A stretch of 64,000 bases of DNA from Actinoplanes sp. NBC_00393 (GTDB lineage Bacteria > Actinomycetota > Actinomycetes > Mycobacteriales > Micromonosporaceae). Each line of letters opens with the position of its first letter. The stretch's first letter is position 1. The notes under the pieces were generated by a model. It was not told the origin of the DNA. It ran no database searches and worked only from the letters and a program-made list of their open reading frames with translations. Below, piece by piece: positions 19,188 to 29,495 of this stretch. The stretch spans positions 10,530,001 through 10,594,000 of the forward strand of contig NZ_CP107942.1 of NCBI RefSeq assembly GCF_036053395.1, given 5' to 3'. Both the position numbers and the translations under genes were made by a program.

Positions 19188-20134
19188 TCCGTTTCCTGGA
19201 ACCGTGGTGGCTGCTGACGATCCTGCCGGTCCTGCTGATGGCCGGCGTCTACGTCTGGCGGCAGTTCCGCAAACGCTCGTACGCGATGCGCTTCACCAAC
19301 GTCGACCTGCTGCGCACCCTCGCGCCGAAGGGCCTGGGCTGGCGCCGGCACGTCTCCGCCGCAGCGTTCCTGCTGATGCTGGGCGCGCTGGCGGCCGCGA
19401 CCGCGCGCCCGTCGGTGGACACCGAGCAGCCGCTGGAACGCGCCACCGTGATGCTCGCCATCGACGTCTCGCTGTCGATGCAGGCCGACGACGTGGCGCC
19501 GAGCCGGATCGAGGCGGCGCAGGAGGCGGCGAAGGCGTTCGTCAGCGAGTTGCCGCCCACCTACAATCTGGGTCTGGTGTCGTTCGCGAAGGCGGCGAAC
19601 GTGCTGGTCTCGCCGACCAAGGACCGGTCCGCGGTGATCTCCGCGATCGACGGGCTGACGCTGGCCGAGGCGACCGCCACCGGTGAGGCGGTGTTCACCT
19701 CGCTGGACGCGATCCGCACGGTGCCGGCGGACGGGGCGGACGGCGCGCCGCCGGCCCGGATCGTGCTGCTCTCCGACGGGTACCGCACGTCCGGCCGGTC
19801 GATCGAGGACGCGGCGACCGCGGCTTCGCAGGCCAACGTGCCGGTCTCGACGATCGCCTTCGGCACCGACACCGGCGTGGTGGACATCCGCGGCTCGGTG
19901 CAGCGGGTGCCGGTGGACCGGCTCTCCCTGCAGGAGCTGGCCGAGAACACCAAGGGCTTCTTCTACGAGGCCGCGTCGGTCAGTGAGCTGAAGCAGGTGT
20001 ACGAGGACATGGGCAGCTCGATCGGTCACCGGACCGAGCCACGTGAGGTCACGCAGTGGTATGCCGCCGCCGGCCTGCTGCTGGGCCTGCTGGGCGCCAC
20101 GATGAGCCTGCTCTGGACCTCGAGGCTGCCTTAG
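19184..20134 (+). CDS. Membrane-anchored von Willebrand factor A protein (BatA-like)
   Basis: 316-aa protein with two N-terminal membrane helices (about 8-24 and 58-73), a VWA domain and a C-terminal helix near residues 290-310. The metal-ion-dependent adhesion site is complete: DVSLSM (DxSxS), a Thr in the TATGEAVFTSL loop, and LLSDGYRTSG. The domain should therefore bind a divalent cation and a protein ligand at the outer face. It is the third gene of the MoxR-DUF58-VWA operon. The stop TAG 20132-20134 overlaps the stop of a possible small gene on the other strand. Confidence 0.9.
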   Translation: MIRFLEPWWLLTILPVLLMAGVYVWRQFRKRSYAMRFTNVDLLRTLAPKGLGWRRHVSAAAFLLMLGALAAATARPSVDTEQPLERATVMLAIDVSLSMQADDVAPSRIEAAQEAAKAFVSELPPTYNLGLVSFAKAANVLVSPTKDRSAVISAIDGLTLAEATATGEAVFTSLDAIRTVPADGADGAPPARIVLLSDGYRTSGRSIEDAATAASQANVPVSTIAFGTDTGVVDIRGSVQRVPVDRLSLQELAENTKGFFYEAASVSELKQVYEDMGSSIGHRTEPREVTQWYAAAGLLLGLLGATMSLLWTSRLP

Positions 20135-20217
20135 GGCGTGTTGTGCGCGAGCACGAAAAGCACGACGACCCAGGCCGAGAGCAGGGTGAAACCGAGGGGC
20201 GCGACGAAGTTCTTCAT
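20131..20217 (-). CDS. Possible 28-aa single-pass membrane peptide
   Basis: A short frame from ATG 20217 to TAA 20131-20133 encodes 28 residues: MKNFVAPLGFTLLSAWVVVL followed by FVLAHNTP. The N-terminal Lys, a ~20-residue hydrophobic helix with a Trp, and a polar tail are what one expects of a real small membrane protein. The stop overlaps that of the VWA gene in convergent orientation by three bases. There is only a weak purine run (GGAAG) upstream, too far for a strong ribosome-binding site. Presented as a candidate only. Confidence 0.35.
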   Translation of the reverse strand: MKNFVAPLGFTLLSAWVVVLFVLAHNTP

Positions 20218-20463
20218 GATGGAACCGTCTTCCGCTGGTGACTGAACGAGGTCAGAGTCACGTCGCGGCCGGAAAGACCCGCGCACGGCTGAGCCGTGTG
20301 AACACCGGATGCGCGGGAAGAGAGAACTGGTCAGCGAGGCTGACGAGTGTCCCGGCCGCGACTAGGAGGATCGCTATCTCGCACAGCGATCACCTCCGTC
20401 AAGTCGTCGGGCCTGGGAACCGTGTGGGAGCGTACTCCTTAAGCGCCGCTTAAGAAAATCGGG
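20218..20463. other. Intergenic region after the MoxR operon
   Basis: No recognised gene. A plus-strand frame at 20238-20453 is open but has no domain, and its composition is unlike that of the neighbours. The notable structure is the palindrome CTTAAGCG-C-CGCTTAAG at 20438-20454, ten bases from the stop of the response regulator on the minus strand. It may act as a short bidirectional termination or protein-binding site, although no T-run follows. Confidence 0.4.
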
Positions 20464-21104
20464 TCACTCTCCCGCGGCAACGAGTCCGGTCTCGTACGAG
20501 AAGACCACCGCCTGCGCCCGGTCCCGCAGACCGAGTTTGCCCAGGATCCGGCCCACATGCGTCTTCACCGTCTGCTCGGCGACCACCAGGTCGGCGGCGA
20601 TCTCGGCGTTCGAGCGGCCGCGGGCGATCAGCCGCAGCACGTCGGTCTCCCGCGGGGTGAGCGCGTTGAGCGCCACCGGCCGGGGCCGGTCCCGGTGCGG
20701 CCGGGCGGCGAACTCGGCGATCAGCCGCCGGGTCACCGACGGCGCCAGCAGCGCCTCGCCGGCTGCCACCACCCGGACCGCGTGCACCAGGTCGGCGGCC
20801 GGGGCGTCCTTGAGCAGGAAGCCGCTGGCCCCGGCCCGCAGCGCCTCGTAGACGTAGTCGTCCAGGTCGAAAGTGGTCAGGATGAGCACCTTGGGCCCGG
20901 TGATCCGCCGGGTCGCCTCCAGGCCGTCCATCACCGGCATGCGCACGTCCATCAGCACGACGTCCGGCCGCAGCTCCCGGGCCGCCTCGACGGCCGCCGC
21001 GCCGTTCGCCGCGTCGCCGACCACCAGCAGGTCGGGCTGGGCGCCGAGCAGCGCGCCGAAGCCCTGCCGGACCATCGCCTGGTCGTCCGCGATCAAGATT
21101 CTGA

Positions 21105-21108
<4 letters not shown>
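20464..21108 (-). CDS. NarL/FixJ-family response regulator
   Basis: 214-aa regulator with a receiver domain (acidic pair D8/D9, phosphoacceptor D54 in VLMDVRMP, LILTTFD, FLLKDAP) and a LuxR-type helix-turn-helix (LTPRETDVLRLIARGRSNAEIAADL...EQTVKTHVGRILGKL). It overlaps the upstream kinase by ATGA (21105-21108), so the two proteins are produced together. It is a second, separate system from the one at 8.2-10 kb. The target genes are not evident. Confidence 0.94.
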
Positions 21109-23106
<1,998 letters not shown>

Positions 23107-23145
23107 GTTTTGCGCTTCTCAATAGGCACTGTCAGGAGAGAGAAC

Positions 23146-23913
23146 TTGTCTGGATTGCTGGCCGGAAAACGGCTGCTCGTCACCGGGGTGATCACCGACG
23201 CCTCGATCGCGTTCTCGGTGGCGAAACTGGCGCAGGAGAACGGCGCCAAGGTGGTGCTCACCGGGTTCGGCCGGCTCTCGCTGGTCGAGCGGATCGCCAA
23301 GCGGCTGCCCGAGCCGGCGCCCGTCATCGAACTGGACGTCACCAACCAGGAGCACCTGGACAGCCTCGCCGACCGGGTTCGCGAGCACGTCGACGGACTG
23401 GACGGCGTTGTCCACTCCATCGGCTTCGCTCCGCAGAACGCCCTGGGTGGCGCGTTCCTGGAGACCACCTGGGAGGAGGTGGCCCAGGCGTTCCAGGTGT
23501 CGACGTACTCGTACAAGTCCCTCGCGACCGCGTGCCTGCCGCTGATGCAGGCGGGCGGCTCGATCGTCGGCATGACGTTCGACGCGACCAAGGCGTACCC
23601 GCTCTACGACTGGATGGGCGTGGCCAAGGCCGGGCTCGAGTCGGCGTCCCGCTACCTCGCCATGCACCTCGGCAAGCAGGGCATCCGCAGCAACATGGTG
23701 TCGGCCGGACCGCTGCGCACGATGGCGGCCAAGTCGATCCCGGGCTTCAGCGACTTCGAGGACGCCTGGACCCAGCGGGCACCGCTCGGCTGGAACCTGA
23801 CCGACCCGGAGCCGACCGCCCGCGCGGTCTGCGCCCTGCTCTCCGACTGGTTCCCGGCCACCACGGGTGAGATGGTGCACGTCGACGGGGGCTACCACGC
23901 GCTTGCCGCGTGA
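23146..23913 (+). CDS. fabI: Enoyl-[ACP] reductase FabI (InhA-like)
   Basis: NADH-dependent enoyl reductase completing each fatty-acid elongation cycle, 255 aa. The start is TTG 23146, chosen because AGGAGAG sits 5 nt upstream and gives MSGLLAGKRLLVTGVITD. The glycine motif with the ITDASIAF variant is specific to FabI/InhA. The catalytic pair is in YDWMGVAKAGLESA (Tyr and Lys six residues apart plus one, as in InhA Y158/K165). The C-terminus TGEMVHVDGGYHALA is characteristic. It is the target class of isoniazid and triclosan. Confidence 0.95.
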   Translation: MSGLLAGKRLLVTGVITDASIAFSVAKLAQENGAKVVLTGFGRLSLVERIAKRLPEPAPVIELDVTNQEHLDSLADRVREHVDGLDGVVHSIGFAPQNALGGAFLETTWEEVAQAFQVSTYSYKSLATACLPLMQAGGSIVGMTFDATKAYPLYDWMGVAKAGLESASRYLAMHLGKQGIRSNMVSAGPLRTMAAKSIPGFSDFEDAWTQRAPLGWNLTDPEPTARAVCALLSDWFPATTGEMVHVDGGYHALAA

Positions 23914-23933
23914 TCCGGTGGCAGGATGGTCGG

Positions 23934-24962
23934 GTGGTTTACGACGCGTTCGTCCTGCTCTCCTTCGGTGGACCCGAGAAACCCGATGACGTGATGCCGT
24001 TCCTGCGCAACGTGGTGCGCGGGCGCGGTGTCCCGGACGAGCGCCTCGCCGAGGTGTACGAGCACTACATGCACTTCGGCGGGGTGTCCCCGATCAACCA
24101 GCAGTGCCGCGATCTGCTGGCCGCTCTTTCGTCGGATTTCCGCGATCATGGCATCGGTCTCCCCACGTACTGGGGCAACCGCAACTGGCACCCGATGCTC
24201 GCCGACACCGTCGCGCAGATGCGTGACGACGGCGTCGAGCACGCGCTTGGCTTCGCGACCAGCGCGTACGGCGGGTACTCCTCCTGCAAGCAGTACTGGG
24301 AGGACATCGCCGCGGCCCGGGCCCAGGTCGGCCCGCGCGCCCCCAGGATCGCCAAGCTGCGGCAGTTCCACGACCACCCGGGCTTCGTCGAGCCGCACGT
24401 CGAGGCCGTCAGTGCGGCGCTCAGCACGCTTGACCCGGCCCGCCGGGCGACCACCCGGCTGGTCTTCACCGCCCACTCGATCCCGGTCAGCATGGCGAAC
24501 ACGGCCGGTCCGACCGGCGGCCGCTACAACGCGCAGCTGGAGGAGACCGCCCGGCTCGTGCACGCCGCCGCCGCGATGGACCTCGGCTACGACCTGGTCT
24601 GGCAGAGCCGCTCCGGCCCGCCGCAGATCCCGTGGCTGGAGCCGGATATCAACGACCACCTGGAAGCCCTCGCCGAGAAGGGGGTGACCGACGTGGTGGT
24701 CAGCCCGATCGGCTTCGTCTCCGACCACCTCGAGGTGATCTGGGATCTGGACAACGAGGCGAAGGACACCGCCGCCCGCCTCGGCCTGGGGTACGCCCGT
24801 GCGGCCACCCCGGGGATTCACCCGAAGTTCGTCGCAATGGTGCGGGAACTCGTACAGGAACGTACCGATGATCAAGCGCGTGCCTCGATCGGTACGCTGC
24901 CGATCTGGGACGCCTGCCCGGCCGACTGTTGCCCCCCACCCGCGCGACGAAAGGCATCCTGA
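23934..24962 (+). CDS. hemH: Ferrochelatase (coproporphyrin ferrochelatase in actinobacteria)
   Basis: Inserts iron into the porphyrin ring in haem synthesis; in actinobacteria the substrate is coproporphyrin III. 342 aa from GTG 23934, preceded by an AGGATGG run. A GTG at 23910 overlapping the fabI stop is possible but lacks a ribosome-binding site. Family motifs: LLSFGGPEKPDDVMPFLRNV at the start, VFTAHSIPVSM with the catalytic His, YDLVWQSRSGPPQIPWLEPDI, and VSPIGFVSDHLEVIWDLDNEA with the catalytic Glu. It ends with ACPADCCPPP, a Cys-rich tail that may be the iron-sulfur ligand found in many actinobacterial enzymes. Confidence 0.95.
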   Translation: MVYDAFVLLSFGGPEKPDDVMPFLRNVVRGRGVPDERLAEVYEHYMHFGGVSPINQQCRDLLAALSSDFRDHGIGLPTYWGNRNWHPMLADTVAQMRDDGVEHALGFATSAYGGYSSCKQYWEDIAAARAQVGPRAPRIAKLRQFHDHPGFVEPHVEAVSAALSTLDPARRATTRLVFTAHSIPVSMANTAGPTGGRYNAQLEETARLVHAAAAMDLGYDLVWQSRSGPPQIPWLEPDINDHLEALAEKGVTDVVVSPIGFVSDHLEVIWDLDNEAKDTAARLGLGYARAATPGIHPKFVAMVRELVQERTDDQARASIGTLPIWDACPADCCPPPARRKAS

Positions 24963-25741
24963 TGAAGGAGCGCAAGGCGATCGAGAGCTGGCTCACCGAC
25001 ATGGACGGGGTGCTCGTCCACGAGGGTGAGCCGGTGCCGGGCGCCCCCGAGTTCGTCAACCGGATGAAGGCGTCCGGCAAGCCCTTTCTGATCCTCACCA
25101 ACAACTCCATCTACACCCCGCGTGACCTGCAGGCCCGGCTGTCCCGGATGGGCTTCGAGGTGGATGAGCAGTCGATCTGGACGGCTGCGCTGGCCACCGC
25201 CCAGTTCCTCGCCGACCAGCGGCCGGGCGGTACGGCGTACGTGATCGGCGAAGCCGGCCTGACCACCGCGATGCACGCCTCCGGGTACGTGCTGACCGAG
25301 TTCGACCCGGACTACGTGGTGCTCGGCGAGACCCGCACCTACAGCTTCGAGGCGATCACCAAGGCGATCCGGCTGATCAACGCGGGTTCCCGGTTCATCT
25401 GCACCAACCCGGACGCCACCGGACCGTCCAACGAGGGCCTGCTGCCGGCCGCCGGCTCGGTCGCCGCGATGATCTCCAAGGCGACCGGCGTGAAGCCGTA
25501 CTTCGTCGGCAAGCCCAACCCGATGATGATGCGCTCGGCGCTGAACGCGATCGGCGCGCACAGCGAGACCACCGCGATGATCGGCGACCGGATGGACACC
25601 GACGTGCTGTGCGGTCTCGAGGCCGGGCTGGAGACGATCCTGGTGCTGACCGGGATCAGCAGCCGGATGGAGAGCGAGACCTATCCGTACCGGCCGTCCC
25701 GCATCATCAACTCGGTCGCCGACCTGATCGACGAGATCTGA
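24962..25741 (+). CDS. HAD-IIA family phosphatase (NagD-like)
   Basis: 259-aa cytosolic phosphatase. Motif I is LTDMDGVL with nucleophile D13 and acid D15, motif II LILTNNSIYT, motif III the Lys of FVGKPNP, and motif IV MIGDRMDTDV. The large insertion between motifs II and III is the C2A cap of NagD-type enzymes, which dephosphorylate sugar phosphates, nucleotides or glycerol phosphate. ATG 24962 shares a base with the hemH stop (TGATG), indicating coupling, with AAAGG 7 nt before it. Confidence 0.9.
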   Translation: MKERKAIESWLTDMDGVLVHEGEPVPGAPEFVNRMKASGKPFLILTNNSIYTPRDLQARLSRMGFEVDEQSIWTAALATAQFLADQRPGGTAYVIGEAGLTTAMHASGYVLTEFDPDYVVLGETRTYSFEAITKAIRLINAGSRFICTNPDATGPSNEGLLPAAGSVAAMISKATGVKPYFVGKPNPMMMRSALNAIGAHSETTAMIGDRMDTDVLCGLEAGLETILVLTGISSRMESETYPYRPSRIINSVADLIDEI

Positions 25742-25746
25742 GCCTG

Positions 25747-26142
25747 ATGGAGGTCGTCGCCGCCGCCTGGGTCTGTGTCCGCGACCGGCGGGTGCTGGTG
25801 GTCCGGGCGAGCGGTTCGGACGCGTTCTACCTGCCGGGCGGCAAGCCGGAGGCCGGCGAGAGCCACGCCGAGGCCGCTGCCCGGGAGGTCCGCGAGGAGG
25901 TCGGCATCCCGGTCGACCCGGCGGCGCTGCGGCTGTTCACCACCATCGAGGCGCCCGCGCACAACCGCCCGCCGGGCACCCGCGTCCGCCTGGTCTGCTT
26001 CATCGGCCCGGCCACCGGCGAGCCCGCGGCCGCCAACGAGATCGCCGAGCTGGCCTGGTTCTCCTCGGCCGAGTCGCACCGCTGCGCCCCGGCCATCCAG
26101 CGACTGCTCACCGAACTCGTGGATGCCGGCCTGATCGACTGA
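25747..26142 (+). CDS. Nudix hydrolase (MutT-like)
   Basis: 131-aa pyrophosphohydrolase that cleaves a nucleoside diphosphate linked to some other moiety. The Nudix box is complete: G32-x5-E38-x7-R46-E47-V-R-E50-E51-x-G53 (GGKPEAGESHAEAAAREVREEVGI). It starts 5 bp after the HAD gene, with which it is probably cotranscribed. The substrate may be an oxidised nucleotide, but the box alone does not decide this. Confidence 0.88.
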   Translation: MEVVAAAWVCVRDRRVLVVRASGSDAFYLPGGKPEAGESHAEAAAREVREEVGIPVDPAALRLFTTIEAPAHNRPPGTRVRLVCFIGPATGEPAAANEIAELAWFSSAESHRCAPAIQRLLTELVDAGLID

Positions 26143-26235
26143 TCCTTACCGATCCCTTACGAGGTCGCTCCAGCGGTGGCCGGAGAGATCCACGGCGGCG
26201 AGGCTGAGGTCCTCGACCGAAACGGGGAGGCTCTC

Positions 26236-27312
26236 ATGAAACTGTCGAAGTCCCTGCTGGGCGGCGTGACCGCGCTGGGCGTGGCGCTGGCCGCGCCGCC
26301 GCCCGCATCCGCTGCCGAGACGTCCTGGCGCGTCACGTCGGCGTCGCTGCCACAGCTGAGCCGGCTGCAGGACGTGACCGCGACCGGCCCGTCGGCCGCG
26401 TGGGCGGTCGGCTACCAGAACCACTCGTTCGTCGGTGTGCCGGCCGGCCTGCAGTTCTACGCCGTGATGCGGTGGAACGGCTCCCGCTGGGCGCAGGAGC
26501 AGCTGCCCGGCGACCCCAGCAACCTGACCGGGGTCAGCGCGGCGGGCAACGCCGACGTCTGGACGGTCGGCCATGCCGACGAGTTCGTCCCGTACGCCGC
26601 TCACTTCAACGGCCGTACGTGGACGAATCACCGGCCCCTCGGCGACGACAGGTTCGCGACTCTGAACGACGTGGCGGCCCGTGCTGGACGAGCGGTGTTC
26701 GTCGGCTCCAAGCACCCCAACCCCAAGATCGTGGAGTGGGACGGGCAGCGGTTCACCGATGTCGCGGTCACCGTGCCGGACAGCTGGTCCAACGGGCTCT
26801 ACTCGGTGTCCACCGCGTCGGACGGGGTGACCTCCGCGGTGGGCGAGACGTACCGGGCGGACGGGTCGGGTCCGTACCCACTGGCCCTGCAACGGCGGAA
26901 CGGGGCATGGCGGGTGATGCCGATGCCGGACATCGTCAACGCCCGGCTCCTCAGCGTGGCGGCGCGCTCGGCGAATGACGTCTGGGCGGTCGGCACGATC
27001 GACGACAGCTACACCCGTCAGCCGCTGATCATGCACTTCAACGGGCAGTCGTGGCGGCAGATCGCCGCACCGGTGTCGAACGCCCCACTGCAGACGGTCG
27101 CCGTCGATGCCGGCGGCACCGTGTGGATCGCCGGTCACGACGAAACCCGCCGGCTGGCGCTCTACCTGAGTTACCGCGCCGGCCGCTGGACGGTCGAGCG
27201 GGGGACCGGCGACCTCGCCATCTCCGGGCTCGCCGCGATCCCCGGAACCACCGGCGGATTCTGGGGAGTGGGCACCGACGGCACCGGTGCGGTCATCGCG
27301 CGGCGCGGCTGA
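26236..27312 (+). CDS. Secreted beta-propeller-like protein with W-x-VG repeats
   Basis: 358-aa exported protein. ATG 26236 is preceded by GGGGAGG at 5 nt. The N-terminus MKLSKSLLGGVTALGVALAA continues to a signal-peptidase I site at ASA-AET (near residue 30). The mature protein carries about six or seven repeats of roughly 45 residues, each with a strand like AWAVGYQ, VWTVGHA, VWAVGTI, VWIAGHD or FWGVGTD. These are typical of a propeller made of short blades. No catalytic residues are evident. It is probably an extracellular binding or structural protein, function unknown. Confidence 0.82.
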   Translation: MKLSKSLLGGVTALGVALAAPPPASAAETSWRVTSASLPQLSRLQDVTATGPSAAWAVGYQNHSFVGVPAGLQFYAVMRWNGSRWAQEQLPGDPSNLTGVSAAGNADVWTVGHADEFVPYAAHFNGRTWTNHRPLGDDRFATLNDVAARAGRAVFVGSKHPNPKIVEWDGQRFTDVAVTVPDSWSNGLYSVSTASDGVTSAVGETYRADGSGPYPLALQRRNGAWRVMPMPDIVNARLLSVAARSANDVWAVGTIDDSYTRQPLIMHFNGQSWRQIAAPVSNAPLQTVAVDAGGTVWIAGHDETRRLALYLSYRAGRWTVERGTGDLAISGLAAIPGTTGGFWGVGTDGTGAVIARRG

Positions 27313-27313
27313 G

Positions 27314-27817
27314 TCACCGTCTCCGGCCGAGCTCGGTGAACCATCGCGTGGCGATCGCCGTGTGGATGCTGAAGCCGAGCTCGGTCGGGCCGTAGAGGAT
27401 CTCCCGGCCCAGCGCTTCCGGGTTCGCCAGCGGAGGTGGCAGCGCGGCGGCGCCGGGCAGGGGCGGGAGCAGGGCGAAGACGAGCAGGGTGCCGTCGGGG
27501 GCGCTGATCGTGTCGTAAAGGCGTACGCCCGCAGGGTCGGCCACCAGGCCGGTCTCCTCGAACAGTTCCCGGACCGCGGCGGCCTGCCAGGTCTCGCCGA
27601 CGTCGATGAAACCGCCCGGCAGGGCGAGCCGGCCGACGGCCGGCGGAACGCCGCGCCGAACCGCCAGCAGGCCGGCTCCGACCGGCTGGACAGCGACCGC
27701 GACCGGGCTCGGATTCAGGTAGCTCGTCTCGCCGCACGCGCCGCAGCGGCGCGGCCAAGGCTGACCGGGCAGGAACCGCGCCCCGCAGTACGTGCAGTGG
27801 GCGTGACGATCCTGCAT
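27314..27817 (-). CDS. Zinc-ribbon Nudix hydrolase
   Basis: 167-aa protein from ATG 27817. An N-terminal zinc ribbon (CTYCGARF ... [14 protein letters not shown], two CxxC pairs) precedes a Nudix domain with box [24 protein letters not shown]. This arrangement resembles NudC/NADH pyrophosphatase-like and NUDT14-like enzymes, though it is shorter than NudC. Its ATG overlaps the stop of the preceding gene (TAATG), so the two are coupled. Confidence 0.87.
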   Translation of the reverse strand: MQDRHAHCTYCGARFLPGQPWPRRCGACGETSYLNPSPVAVAVQPVGAGLLAVRRGVPPAVGRLALPGGFIDVGETWQAAAVRELFEETGLVADPAGVRLYDTISAPDGTLLVFALLPPLPGAAALPPPLANPEALGREILYGPTELGFSIHTAIATRWFTELGRRR

Positions 27818-28599
27818 TACGGGCGCAGCGGGGAGTTGCAGGCCGCGACCAGCGCCTGCCGGCAGGCGGCGGTCAGCGGGCGCAGGGCCGCGTCCCGGGC
27901 CTGCGCCTCGTAGCCGTTGACCGCCCCGCCCGGCGCGTTGCTCCCGGCGAGCGCCAGCACCTGGTCGAGCACGGCCGCCCGGGCGAAGAGCCGGCGGGCC
28001 CGCGGGTCGAAGCCGGGTGGCAGAGTGGCGGTGCTCTCCGGCCGCCGCAGCGCCTGCAGGGCGCCGGCCAGCTCGGGTTTCCACTGCGCCACGTCCAGCT
28101 TGGTGAGCTGGGTGGTGGCTTCGGTGAGCGCGGTGGTCAGCTCGGCCTCGGCCTCGGCGGCGCCCATCTGGAAGACCGGACGGTACTCCGGCGCGGGGAG
28201 CACCCGCCAGAGCACGGTCGCGAACTCCACGCCGGACCCGGAGGTGTGCTTGCGCACCTCGGGCACGACCCCGAAGGACGGCGTCATCACCGCCTCGCCG
28301 GCCAGCAGGGCGGCGCCGGTCAGGTCGCTCGGGCCGGGCAGGCCGCGCGGGTCGCCGGGGGCGGGCAGCACCAGCCGGATCTCGTCCGGGTGCAGTTTCG
28401 CGAAGATCGGCAGGCCCTGGGGGAGAGGTACGTCGGTCCAGGTGCCGGGGGCGTCGGCGACGAGCTGCTCCTCGCCGTCGGCGATCTCGTCGGCCAGCTC
28501 GTCGAAGGGCACGAGCCCGGCGCGCCAGGCACGTACCCAGGCCACGAACCGGGTGGACCGGCGGGCGGTACGGGTGGCCGCCTCAGCTGCGGGAGACAT
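27817..28599 (-). CDS. Conserved hypothetical protein
   Basis: 260-aa soluble protein from ATG 28599 ([20 protein letters not shown]). No signal peptide or membrane helix. The central part has [43 protein letters not shown], then a helical Ala/Leu-rich C-terminal half. Similar proteins occur in actinobacterial genomes without known function. It is coupled to the zinc-ribbon Nudix gene and divergent from the DUF3097 gene (89-bp gap). Confidence 0.75.
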   Translation of the reverse strand: MSPAAEAATRTARRSTRFVAWVRAWRAGLVPFDELADEIADGEEQLVADAPGTWTDVPLPQGLPIFAKLHPDEIRLVLPAPGDPRGLPGPSDLTGAALLAGEAVMTPSFGVVPEVRKHTSGSGVEFATVLWRVLPAPEYRPVFQMGAAEAEAELTTALTEATTQLTKLDVAQWKPELAGALQALRRPESTATLPPGFDPRARRLFARAAVLDQVLALAGSNAPGGAVNGYEAQARDAALRPLTAACRQALVAACNSPLRP

Positions 28600-28688
28600 G
28601 CGGCAAGGGTACGTGCCGGTGCGGAAGGTTGTCTCGGCTCGGAGCGTCACGGACGGAGGGTTCCTGATCACGGGTTACCGTGCGGGTC

Positions 28689-29495
28689 ATGTATGGGGAG
28701 GATGTGCTCGAGGGGAACTGGCGCCGCCGCAAAGTGATACCCGAGGTGGACGCCGAACCGGATCTGGTGGTCGAGGACGCGGACTCCGGCTTCTGCGGCG
28801 CGGTCGTCGGCTTCGAACTCGGCGCCGTCGTGCTGGAGGACCGGCACGGCAAGCGCCGCAACTTCCCGCTCGAACCGGCTGCCTTCCTGCTCGACGGGCA
28901 GGTGGTCACCCTGCGCCGGCCCACTTCGAAGGCGACGCCCGCGCAGCGCCGGATCACCGCCTCCGGCTCGGTCGCGGTCGCCGGGGTGAAGGCACAGGTC
29001 GCCAAGGCCAGCCGGATCTGGGTGGAGGGCATCCACGACGCCGCCCTGGTCGAGCGGATCTGGGGTGACGACCTGCGGATCGAGGGCGTGGTGGTGGAGC
29101 CGCTGGACGGCATCGACGACCTGGCCGCCGCGGTCGCCGAGTTCCGGCCCGGCCCGCAGCGGCGGCTCGGTGTGCTGGTGGACCACCTGGTTCCGGGTTC
29201 CAAGGAGAGCCGGATCGTGGCCGCGGTGACCGATCCGAACGTGCTGATCACCGGTCACCCCTACGTGGACGTCTGGCAGGCGGTGAAGCCGGAACGGGTC
29301 GGTCTGCGCGCCTGGCCGGTCATCCCGCCGGGCCGGCCGTGGAAGGAAGGCGTCTGCGCCGCCGTCGGCGTCCGCGAGCCGGCCGAGATGTGGCGCCGCA
29401 TCCTGGCCTCGGTCCGCAGCTACAAGGACGTCGAGACCCCCTTGATCAACTCGATGGAGCGCCTGATCGATTTCGTCACGGTCCTGGAGGACTGA
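28689..29495 (+). CDS. DUF3097 family protein
   Basis: 268-aa cytosolic protein of the actinobacterial DUF3097 family. The N-terminus MYGEDVLEGNWRRRKVIPEV and the central SRIWVEGIHDAALVERIWGDDLRIEGVVVEPLDGIDDL are diagnostic. The latter has the look of a TOPRIM-like fold (EGxxDA...), which suggests nucleic-acid binding, but this is inference. ATG 28689 is preferred to the in-frame GTG 28680. Its stop overlaps the 3' end of the MocR gene by about 20 bp (convergent). Confidence 0.87.
   Translation: MYGEDVLEGNWRRRKVIPEVDAEPDLVVEDADSGFCGAVVGFELGAVVLEDRHGKRRNFPLEPAAFLLDGQVVTLRRPTSKATPAQRRITASGSVAVAGVKAQVAKASRIWVEGIHDAALVERIWGDDLRIEGVVVEPLDGIDDLAAAVAEFRPGPQRRLGVLVDHLVPGSKESRIVAAVTDPNVLITGHPYVDVWQAVKPERVGLRAWPVIPPGRPWKEGVCAAVGVREPAEMWRRILASVRSYKDVETPLINSMERLIDFVTVLED

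Noticed and set aside
20238..20453. 71-codon plus-strand frame
   Set aside because: No ribosome-binding site, no hydrophobic or domain pattern, and atypical codon use.
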